A stretch of 64,000 bases of DNA from Micromonospora_J zhanjiangensis (GTDB taxonomy: Bacteria > Actinomycetota > Actinomycetes > Mycobacteriales > Micromonosporaceae): NCBI RefSeq assembly GCF_042650605.1, contig NZ_JBHSBN010000002.1, forward strand, positions 372,001-436,000, in the 5' to 3' direction. Below the pieces are notes generated by a model. It saw only the letters and a list, made by a program, of their open reading frames with translations, was not told the origin of the DNA and ran no database searches. The first letter of the stretch is position 1, and the number at the start of each line of letters is the position of its first letter. Position numbers and translations under genes: made by a program. This document shows, piece by piece, positions 25,014-31,923 of this stretch.

Positions 25014-26465
25014 TCAGAAGTGCCCGGGTCGATCCGGTTCGGTGTCCGGGTGCCGCTGTTCGTGCGGTGCGGGGTGGTCCGTCCCGGCGGGTGGGCCGGA
25101 GTGGGGACCCCAACCGGTCCCCTCGTACGGTGACGGCGGCCCGGACGTCATCGGCGTGCCGCCGCCGGACGTCGGCCACGGCGCCGGGGGACCGGACATC
25201 GGGAACGGCCCGCCCCCGGACACCGGCGCGTACGGGTCGCCGGCGAAGGGTGCCGGTGCAGCGCCCGGCCGGCGGCGCCAGCTCAGGTACCGCCAGCCGA
25301 GCGTGATGAGCAGGATGAGCAACGCGCCGCCGGCCGCCGACAGCCCGTATCCCAGCCAGTCCGCCGAGTTCTCCACGGCGTCGCCCTCGACGGCGTACCG
25401 GTCGCTGGCGTTGCGGCGGTAGACGTTGGCCAGCAGGTTCGACGGGGTGGCGTCGAACTCGCGGATCGCCGTGGAGTACCGCCCGGCGAAGTAGGCGTCC
25501 AATCCGCGCCGGTAGGCCCGGTCGGCGTCGCCCAACTCGTTACGGACGTTGTTCTTGCCCAGGAAGTCGGCGAGTACGTCGGTACCGACGAGCTTGCGGT
25601 TGGGTCGTTCCGGCACGCCGGGGTCCGCGTCCAGCATCGCCACCACGCGGCCGTTGTTGTCGACCGCCATCCCGCCGTGCGAGTACGGTCCGACGTCCTC
25701 ACTGACCTTGAGGTAGTCCACCTTCTCCAAGGTGATGACGTCGACCAGCTTGGCCTGGACGGTGTAGGTGCCGTGATCGCCGTCGACGTCCTTGGTGTCG
25801 AAGCCGAGGATCACGGCCGTGGAACCGCGGCCCAGCCCGGCGTCCCGGTTGATCTCGACCGCCGGTAGGCCACCCTGATCCAGCTTGACCAGGGCCAGGT
25901 TGCCGTCGTCGGGCTTCTGCGCGGCGACGACCGTGCCGCCGATGGCCGGCTTGCCGGTCTGGCCGGCCGTCGCGACGTTGAGTTGGCCGCGCAGCGTCGC
26001 CTCCGGCTGGGTCCCGGGCTGTTCACCGGTGAAGTCGGCCGTCTTCATCAGGCCGTCGACGAAGCCGTTGAGTTGTCCCTCGGTGAGCTGGCCCTTGTCG
26101 ACCCTGGCCCGACCGACGCTGTAGAAGGTCATCAGGCGGACGACGTCGTGGGAGGGCTGCACGCACACGCCGGTGGTCAGCACCTGCCCGTCTGGGTTGA
26201 CGACGAAACCGCTGCACCGCCGGGAGACGACCTTCGTCCCGGCCTCCAACGGCCGCCCGGAGGCCTTGTCGCGGATGACGCCCTTGTAGGTGACCTCGAG
26301 GAAGACCAGGGCGGGACTCGCGACTGCCTGCGCCCGTTCGTCCACCCCGTACGTCGGAACGGCGGCCCCGGCGCCGGTCGGGGCCAGCAGGATCGGACCG
26401 GGCAGGGTCGCGAGCGCCAGCAGCGACGCGCCGAGTCGACGTCGCAGTGCTCGGCGAAGGGGCAT
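25014..26465 (-). CDS. Trypsin-fold pseudoprotease with C-terminal membrane anchor
   Basis: 483 residues: signal peptide (1-33), an extracellular region with trypsin-like landmarks, one transmembrane helix near 375-395 (SAAGGALLILLITLGWRYL) and a Pro/Gly-rich cytosolic tail. In the fold, CSGFVVNPDGQVLTTGVCV occupies the place of GSGFVV..G.VLTAGHV, and YSHGGMAVDNNGRVVAM that of GNSGGPVVD..G.VVGV. The catalytic His and Ser appear replaced, and the Asp strand reads DGNLALVKLD. A binding or sensing role is therefore more likely than proteolysis. The ATG at 26465 begins the signal peptide. Association with the polysaccharide locus is by position only. Confidence 0.75.
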   Translation of the reverse strand: MPLRRALRRRLGASLLALATLPGPILLAPTGAGAAVPTYGVDERAQAVASPALVFLEVTYKGVIRDKASGRPLEAGTKVVSRRCSGFVVNPDGQVLTTGVCVQPSHDVVRLMTFYSVGRARVDKGQLTEGQLNGFVDGLMKTADFTGEQPGTQPEATLRGQLNVATAGQTGKPAIGGTVVAAQKPDDGNLALVKLDQGGLPAVEINRDAGLGRGSTAVILGFDTKDVDGDHGTYTVQAKLVDVITLEKVDYLKVSEDVGPYSHGGMAVDNNGRVVAMLDADPGVPERPNRKLVGTDVLADFLGKNNVRNELGDADRAYRRGLDAYFAGRYSTAIREFDATPSNLLANVYRRNASDRYAVEGDAVENSADWLGYGLSAAGGALLILLITLGWRYLSWRRRPGAAPAPFAGDPYAPVSGGGPFPMSGPPAPWPTSGGGTPMTSGPPSPYEGTGWGPHSGPPAGTDHPAPHEQRHPDTEPDRPGHF

Positions 26466-26499
26466 GTCTATCTCCGAGGGGCGACAGGGGTGACGTGAG

Positions 26500-26520
26500 C
26501 AATGTTCGCCCTGCATTGTA
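26500..26520. promoter_or_regulatory. Inverted repeat with -10-like TACAAT before the pseudoprotease gene
   Basis: CAATG (26500-26504) and CATTG (26514-26518) form an inverted repeat. On the minus strand the right arm contains TACAAT (26520-26515), about 50 bases before the gene start. No good -35 is visible. Confidence 0.3.
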
Positions 26521-26682
26521 GGCGTACGGCGCGAGTCCTCCTCGCCTCCGGTCGTCGGCCGACCGGCGTCGATGGCCGGCCCCACGGTGGTTGTCGGGCC
26601 GGTGGTGACGGTCGGTGCCCGGGCGGGGGCGACGTGTCGGATCCACGTCGGCGCCGGACCACGGCCGCGCCGGCAAGAGCGG

Positions 26683-26688
26683 TAGGGT
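26683..26688 (+). promoter_or_regulatory. -10 box of a leaderless transcript
   Basis: TAGGGT eight bases before the ATG at 26697. Confidence 0.5.
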
Positions 26689-26696
26689 CGGCCGGG

Positions 26697-26978
26697 ATGG
26701 ACGAGGAACGCGGGCGACGACTGCCCCTGGCGGACCGCCCGTTGGACCGGCCGGATCCGTCCCGGCTGGCGCCGGACCATCCGGGCCGGGACGGCATCCT
26801 GGCCGCCCACGCCGAGGCGTTGGCGGCCGGCCTCGCCGGCTATCCGGACCCGGAGACCGGCCTGTTCGTGTTGACCGCGGGTTTCCTGGCCCGGCGGGGC
26901 ACCTGCTGCGGCCGCGGCTGCCGGCATTGTCCGTACGTCGACAGCGCGCCGGACGGGGATCGACCGCCGGCCGGGTAG
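26697..26978 (+). CDS. DUF5522-like small protein with CxxxCxxC motif
   Basis: 93 residues; function unknown. The C-terminal half (GLFVLTAGFLARRGTCCGRGCRHCPY) matches the DUF5522 family, in which Cys residues spaced C-x3-C-x2-C before PY suggest metal or Fe-S binding. The N-terminus is charged and Pro-rich. The start ATG follows TAGGGT by eight bases (leaderless). Its stop codon TAG forms part of the -10 box of the following oxidase gene. Confidence 0.75.
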   Translation: MDEERGRRLPLADRPLDRPDPSRLAPDHPGRDGILAAHAEALAAGLAGYPDPETGLFVLTAGFLARRGTCCGRGCRHCPYVDSAPDGDRPPAG

Positions 26979-26981
26979 CGT
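26976..26981 (+). promoter_or_regulatory. -10 box overlapping the previous stop codon
   Basis: TAGCGT begins with the TAG stop of the DUF5522-like gene and lies eight bases before the ATG at 26990, suggesting a leaderless transcript for the oxidase gene. Confidence 0.45.
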
Positions 26982-26989
26982 CGGGAGCC

Positions 26990-28177
26990 ATGGCGACGAG
27001 GTACGTGGTGGTCGGCGGCGGCATCATCGGGCTGGCCACCGCACAGTGGATCACCGTGACCCGGCCGGACGCCGAGGTGACCGTGCTGGAGAAGGAGTCC
27101 CGGCTCGCCGCGCACCAGACCGGCCACAACTCCGGGGTGATCCACGCGGGCGTCTACTACCGGCCGGGCAGCCTGAAGGCGCGGCTCTGCACCGCCGGGA
27201 ACCGGTCCATGGTGGACTTCTGCACCGAGCACGGCATCCCGGTCGACGTGTGCGGGAAGCTGATCGTGGCCACCGACCAGGCGGAGCTGCCCCGGCTGCG
27301 GGCGTTGCACGAGCGGGCGGTCGCCAACGGCCTGCCGGTGCGGATGATCGGCCCCGACGAGACCGCCGGATACGAGCCGGCGGTCGCCTGCGTCGGGGCG
27401 CTCCGGGTGGCCTCCACCGCCATCGTGGACTTCACCGCCGTCTGCGCCACCCTGGCCCGACTGGCCGAGCGGGCCGGGGCGCGGATCAGGCTCGGTGTCC
27501 GGGTGACCGGGATCCGCGCCACCGGTCGTACCCAGGTGGTCGACACCACGGACGGGGAGGTGCCGGCGGACGTGCTGGTCAACTGTGCCGGGCTGCACGC
27601 CGACCGGGTGGCCCGGCTGGCCGGGGTCCGCCCACCGGCGCGGATCGTCCCGTTCCGCGGCGAGTACTACGAGCTGCGCCGCGACCGACGGGACCTGATC
27701 AGGGGCCTGGTCTACCCGGTGCCCGACCCACGGTTCCCGTTCCTCGGTGTGCACCTGACCCGGATGATCGACGGGAGCGTGCACGCCGGACCCAACGCGG
27801 TGCTGGCGCTGGCCCGGGAGGGCTACTCGTGGGGCCGGATCGACCCGCGGGACGTCGCCGGACTGGTCGGCTACCCCGGACTGTGGCGGCTCGCCGGCCG
27901 GCACCTGGGCTACGGACTGACCGAGGTACGCCGTTCGCTGTCGAAGCGGAGGTTCACCGCCTCGCTGGCCCGGCTGGTGCCGGGGCTGACCGAGGACGAC
28001 CTGGTGCCCACCCACGCCGGCGTCCGGGCGCAGGCGATCGCCCGGGACGGTTCGCTGGTCGACGATTTCCTGATCGTGCGGAACGACCGCCAGGTGCACG
28101 TGCTCAACGCCCCGTCGCCGGCGGCCACCAGCTCGCTGGAGATCGCCCGGCACGTGGTCGCCCAGTTGCCGACCTGA
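26990..28177 (+). CDS. lhgO: L-2-hydroxyglutarate oxidase/dehydrogenase
   Basis: FAD enzyme that oxidises L-2-hydroxyglutarate to 2-oxoglutarate, a metabolite repair and lysine/glutarate catabolic step. 395 residues. The Rossmann FAD motif GGGIIGLATAQ is at residues 8-18. The family-specific stretch AAHQTGHNSGVIHAGVYYRPGSLKARLC and the C-terminal HAGVRAQAI with NAPSPAATSSL are present, so the DAO fold is complete. The ATG at 26990 directly follows a leaderless-type -10. A 22-nt tandem duplication lies after the stop at 28199-28242. Confidence 0.92.
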   Translation: MATRYVVVGGGIIGLATAQWITVTRPDAEVTVLEKESRLAAHQTGHNSGVIHAGVYYRPGSLKARLCTAGNRSMVDFCTEHGIPVDVCGKLIVATDQAELPRLRALHERAVANGLPVRMIGPDETAGYEPAVACVGALRVASTAIVDFTAVCATLARLAERAGARIRLGVRVTGIRATGRTQVVDTTDGEVPADVLVNCAGLHADRVARLAGVRPPARIVPFRGEYYELRRDRRDLIRGLVYPVPDPRFPFLGVHLTRMIDGSVHAGPNAVLALAREGYSWGRIDPRDVAGLVGYPGLWRLAGRHLGYGLTEVRRSLSKRRFTASLARLVPGLTEDDLVPTHAGVRAQAIARDGSLVDDFLIVRNDRQVHVLNAPSPAATSSLEIARHVVAQLPT

Positions 28178-28198
28178 CGCCGGAGCGGTGGGTCCCCT

Positions 28199-28242
28199 CG
28201 GTCACGGCGAGGCCGCGAGCCGGTCACGGCGAAGCCGCGAGC
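28199..28242. repeat. 22-nt tandem duplication
   Basis: Two adjacent copies of a 22-mer beginning CGGTCACGGCGA and ending CCGCGAGC (28199-28220, 28221-28242) with one mismatch, 21 bp after the lhgO stop. Confidence 0.85.
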
Positions 28243-28366
28243 GGGCCGTGCGAACGGATCCGGTTCCCGGGGGGTTCCGCCGGCGGCGGCGAAGCCGTAC
28301 GGTTTCCGACGGATTCACCGGCCGACCGGGCCGGGCGACCGGGCCGGGCGACCGGGAGGTGGCGTC

Positions 28367-28921
28367 GTGCGTGGGCAGCTCTGCCTGATCGGTGCCGGAC
28401 TGCTGCTGGTGTCGTTGTCCGGATGCGACAAGGACGCCGCCGCCTCCACCCCGATCGCCGACCCGGCGCCGGCCGTCGTCGAGATCCCCGCCCGGGCGGC
28501 CGGTGGTGCCTGCCGGCTGCTGGACTTCGCGGTGGTCGAGCAGCACACCGGCACCCGGTTCGACGTGGCGGCGGCCAGCGAGTCGGCCGGTTCGCAGAGT
28601 TGCGTACTGCGGACCGAGGACGAGCCGCAGCCGGCGCTCATGCTGGCGGTGACCCGGACCGCGGTGGACGCGTCGATCTACCGGACCAGCGTGGTGCCGA
28701 AGGGTGCGACGACCGTCTCCGGGCTCGGCAAGGCGGCCTACCGGACCGTCCCGAAGCCGGCCGCGGGGCGCGGTGTCGGCGTCGAGATCGGTTGGCTGGC
28801 CGCCGGCGGGCGAATGGTCTGCCTGCGTTTCACGTTCCCGGCGGGCCGGGACGAGGCGGCCGACGGATTCGCCCCGAAGTTGCTCGCGCTGGCGAAGCAG
28901 GTCGACGCGCAGCCGGCCTGA
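28367..28921 (+). CDS. Secreted lipoprotein, DUF3558-like
   Basis: 184 residues with a lipoprotein signal: hydrophobic stretch LCLIGAGLLLVS and lipobox LSGC with Cys at about residue 20. The mature part has a disulfide-type pair of cysteines (GGACRLLDF and QSCVLRTED) and a C-terminal GWLAAGGRMVCLRFTFPAGRDEA segment, a pattern common in actinobacterial DUF3558-like lipoproteins. Function unknown. GTG 28367 has GGGAGG seven bases upstream. It converges on the ideR gene. Confidence 0.75.
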   Translation: MRGQLCLIGAGLLLVSLSGCDKDAAASTPIADPAPAVVEIPARAAGGACRLLDFAVVEQHTGTRFDVAAASESAGSQSCVLRTEDEPQPALMLAVTRTAVDASIYRTSVVPKGATTVSGLGKAAYRTVPKPAAGRGVGVEIGWLAAGGRMVCLRFTFPAGRDEAADGFAPKLLALAKQVDAQPA

Positions 28922-28954
28922 GGGGGTGCGGTGCCGCGCCCCGGGGTGCCGGTG

Positions 28955-29641
28955 TCAGTGCGTGGCGACGAACACCCGGGAGGCGACCTCGCGGGGCAGG
29001 CGGATGCGGTCACCGGACCGGTCGATGGTCACTCCGTCGCGTTCCTGTGCCACGGTGACGGTCGCACCCGGATCCACCCCGGCGGCGTGCAGTTGCCGCA
29101 GCACCGCGGCGTCGGTCTGCACGCTCTCGCAGATGCGTCGCACCACGACCTGCCCGGCGAGCCCGGGGAAGGCGAGGTTGCGCTCGCCGTCGCCGGGCGC
29201 CTCGGCCGGCGGCCGATCCGGGTCGCCGAACGCCTCCAACCCCGGGATCAGGTTGCCGTAGGGCGAACGGGTGGGCCGGTTGAGCAGGTCGTAGACCTTC
29301 TTCTCGACCGCGTCGCTCATCACGTGCTCCCACCGGCAGGCCTCCTCGTGGGCCTCCTCGTACGGCATGCCGATGACATTGACCAGGAGCAGCTCGGCGA
29401 GCCGGTGCTTGCGCATCACCGAGACGGCGTGCGCCCGGCCCAGCGCGGTCAGCTGCAGGGACCGGTCGCCCTCGACGGTGAGCAGGCCGTCCCGCTCCAT
29501 CCGGGCCACCGTCTGACTCACGGTCGGGCCGCTCTGCCGCAACCGCTCGGCGATCCGGGCCCGCAGCGGCGGCACGCCCTCCTCCTCCAACTCGAGGACG
29601 GTGCGCAGGTACATCTCGGTGGTGTCAACTAAGTCATTCAT
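28955..29641 (-). CDS. ideR: Iron-dependent regulator IdeR (DtxR family)
   Basis: Fe(II)-activated repressor of iron uptake and activator of iron storage. 228 residues, the IdeR length. The N-terminal winged helix (ARIAERLRQSGPTVSQTVARMERDG) is followed by the metal sites: Met10 (TTEMYLRT), His79 region (VMRKHRLAELLL) and the Cys/Glu/His group in EEACRWEHVMSD. A C-terminal SH3/FeoA-like domain (GATVTVAQERDGVTID) completes it. MNDLVDTTEMYLRT matches the mycobacterial IdeR N-terminus, which fixes the ATG at 29641. Proximity to sigB matches M. tuberculosis (sigB, ideR). The 159-bp upstream gap shows no clear iron box. Confidence 0.95.
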   Translation of the reverse strand: MNDLVDTTEMYLRTVLELEEEGVPPLRARIAERLRQSGPTVSQTVARMERDGLLTVEGDRSLQLTALGRAHAVSVMRKHRLAELLLVNVIGMPYEEAHEEACRWEHVMSDAVEKKVYDLLNRPTRSPYGNLIPGLEAFGDPDRPPAEAPGDGERNLAFPGLAGQVVVRRICESVQTDAAVLRQLHAAGVDPGATVTVAQERDGVTIDRSGDRIRLPREVASRVFVATH

Positions 29642-29800
29642 CGCTATCTCTGCCTGCGCGCTGGTGGTCGCGTGCTCGGTGATCTTGACGCTGGCGGGCC
29701 TCCTGGCTGTCAATGTTACCTTGCGCCACCGACATCGGGTCCGGGCCGGACGCGGACGGCGGGCGCGCACCCGGGAGGGTTCAGGCGGCGGAGGTTCGTG

Positions 29801-30700
29801 GTGTTGACTGACACCATGTCCGTACCTGGTGATCTGTTGATCTCGGTGTCGGCCCTGGCCGCCCGGCTGGCGGCGCCGGCCGCCGCGTCCGGCGGGGCCG
29901 GCGCCGGTGGTACGCCCGCGCCGACGGTGCTCGACGTGCGGTGGCGGCTGGCCGGGCCGCCCGGCCGGGACGACTACCTGGTCGGGCACGTCCCCGGCGC
30001 GGTCTTCGTCGACCTGGACACCGACCTCTGCGGCGCACCCGGAGCGGCCGGTCGGCATCCGTTGCCCGAGCCGGCGGCGTTGCAGCGGGCGCTGCGCGCG
30101 GCCGGGGTCCGGGACGGGCACCCGGTCGTGGTCTACGACGGCGGTGACGGGACGGCCGCGGCGCGGGCCTGGTGGACGCTGCGCTGGGCCGGCCACCGGG
30201 CGGTGTGGGTCCTCGACGGCGGCTTCCCGGCCTGGCGCGACGCCGGGCACCCGATCTCCACCCGGCCGCCGGACCCGGAACCGGGGGACGTCACGGTCCG
30301 GCCGGGCGCGCTGCCGGTGCTCGACGCCGCCGCGGCGGCCGCCCTCGCCGCCGGGGACGGCGTCCTGCTCGACGTCCGCGCGGCGCCGCGCTACCGCGGC
30401 GAGACCGAGCCGGTCGACCCGGTCGCCGGGCACATCCCGGGCGCGGTCAACCTGCCCGCGCCCGGCCACCTCGACCGCGCGGGCCACTACCTCACCCCGG
30501 ACGGACTGCGGGCCCGGTTCGCCGAGGCCGGCGTCGCCGACGGGGTACGGGTCGGCGCGTACTGCGGGTCCGGGGTGACGGCCGCCCAGGCGGTGCTGGC
30601 GCTGCACCTGGCCGGCCGTCCGGACGCCGCCCTGTACGTCGGCTCGTGGAGCGACTGGATCGCCGACCCCGACCGGCCCACCGAACCCCCGCGCGGCTGA
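29801..30700 (+). CDS. Sulfurtransferase with two rhodanese domains (SseA-like)
   Basis: Transfers sulfane sulfur from thiosulfate or 3-mercaptopyruvate. About 299 residues with tandem rhodanese domains: inactive N-terminal (VLDVRWRL, HVPGAVFVDLD, VVVYDGGDGTAAARAWWTL) and catalytic C-terminal (VLLDVRAAPRYRGE, HIPGAVNLPA). The active-site Cys is at about residue 255 in AYCGSGVTAAQ. A CGSGVTA loop is found in both thiosulfate and mercaptopyruvate sulfurtransferases, so the substrate is left open. GTG 29801 has GGCGGAGG six bases upstream; ATG 29816 is the alternative. It diverges from ideR. Confidence 0.9.
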   Translation: MLTDTMSVPGDLLISVSALAARLAAPAAASGGAGAGGTPAPTVLDVRWRLAGPPGRDDYLVGHVPGAVFVDLDTDLCGAPGAAGRHPLPEPAALQRALRAAGVRDGHPVVVYDGGDGTAAARAWWTLRWAGHRAVWVLDGGFPAWRDAGHPISTRPPDPEPGDVTVRPGALPVLDAAAAAALAAGDGVLLDVRAAPRYRGETEPVDPVAGHIPGAVNLPAPGHLDRAGHYLTPDGLRARFAEAGVADGVRVGAYCGSGVTAAQAVLALHLAGRPDAALYVGSWSDWIADPDRPTEPPRG

Positions 30701-30739
30701 GCCCGGCGTACGGTCGGCCGGTCGTGCGAGGATGGCGCC

Positions 30740-31921
30740 ATGTCGGACGGCACGGTCGTGGTGTGGGACGAGGCACTCCTGGCGTACGACCTGGGTGAGC
30801 ACCCGCTGGACCCGGTCCGGGTGGAACTCACCCTGGCGCTCGCCCGGGAGCTGGGCGTGCTCGACCGGTCCACGGTGCGGATGGTCACCCCGACCCCGGC
30901 CGACGACGCGACCCTGACCCGGGTGCACCGGCCGGACTACCTCGCGGCGGTCCGCGCGGCCGGCACCGACCCCTTCTTCACCGGCCACGGGCTGGGCACC
31001 GCGGACAACCCGGTCTTCGTAGGGATGCACGATTCCAGCGCGCTGATCGCCGGCGCCAGCGTGGCGGCCGCCGAGGCGGTCTGGCGGGGCGAGGCGCGGC
31101 GGGCCGTCAACGTGGCCGGCGGCCTGCACCACGCGATGCCGGACCGGGCGTCCGGGTTCTGCGTCTACAACGACCCGGCGGTGGCCATCGCCCGGCTGCT
31201 GGACCTGGGCGCCGAGCGGGTGGCGTACGTCGACGTCGACGTGCACCACGGCGACGGCGTGCAGCAGGTCTTCTACGACGACCCGCGGGTGCTCACGGTG
31301 AGCCTGCACGAGACCCCGCTGGCGCTCTTCCCGGGCACCGGGTTCCCGGACGAGACCGGTGGTCCGGGCGCCGAGGGCAGCGCGGTCAACCTGCCCCTGC
31401 CGCCGGGCACCGGCGACGCGGGCTGGCTGCGGGCCTTCCACGCCACCGTGCCGTCGCTGATCCGGGCGTTCCGCCCGCAGATCCTGGTCAGCCAGTGCGG
31501 CGCGGACGCCCACCGGCTCGACCCGCTCGCCGACCTGCGGTTGTCCGTCGACTGTCAGCGGGCCGGCTACCTCGCCCTGCGGGCGCTCGCCGACGAGGTG
31601 TGCGACGGTCGGTGGGTGGCCACCGGCGGTGGCGGGTACGCGCTGGTGGAGGTCGTGCCGCGGGCCTGGACGCACCTGCTCGCGGTGGCCACCGGTGAGC
31701 CGCTGGACCCGGCCACGCTCACCCCGCCCGGGTGGCGTGCCCTGGCCAAGGAACGCCGGCCGGACCGGAACGTGCCGTTGCGGATGACGGACCAGGCCGA
31801 CGTGACGTACCAGCCGTGGCAGCCGTCCGGCGAGCCGGACGCGGTGGACCGGGCGATCGCGGCGACCCGCAAGGCGGTCTTCCCGATGCACGGCCTCGAT
31901 CCGCACGATCCCCGCGACTGA
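30740..31921 (+). CDS. acuC: AcuC-type zinc deacetylase (class I HDAC fold)
   Basis: Hydrolytic lysine deacetylase, best known for reactivating acetylated acetyl-CoA synthetase. 393 residues with the HDAC fold: GGLHHAMPDRASGFCVYND, and the zinc ligands in VDVDVHHGDGVQ plus Asp in SQCGADAHRLDPL. ATG 30740 begins MSDGTVVVWDEALLAYD, typical of actinobacterial AcuC. The GNAT-acyl-CoA-synthetase acetyltransferase gene follows two bases after the stop, so writer and eraser of acetylation look co-expressed. Substrate (Acs or others) is inferred from family knowledge. Confidence 0.92.
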   Translation: MSDGTVVVWDEALLAYDLGEHPLDPVRVELTLALARELGVLDRSTVRMVTPTPADDATLTRVHRPDYLAAVRAAGTDPFFTGHGLGTADNPVFVGMHDSSALIAGASVAAAEAVWRGEARRAVNVAGGLHHAMPDRASGFCVYNDPAVAIARLLDLGAERVAYVDVDVHHGDGVQQVFYDDPRVLTVSLHETPLALFPGTGFPDETGGPGAEGSAVNLPLPPGTGDAGWLRAFHATVPSLIRAFRPQILVSQCGADAHRLDPLADLRLSVDCQRAGYLALRALADEVCDGRWVATGGGGYALVEVVPRAWTHLLAVATGEPLDPATLTPPGWRALAKERRPDRNVPLRMTDQADVTYQPWQPSGEPDAVDRAIAATRKAVFPMHGLDPHDPRD

Positions 31922-31923
31922 TC

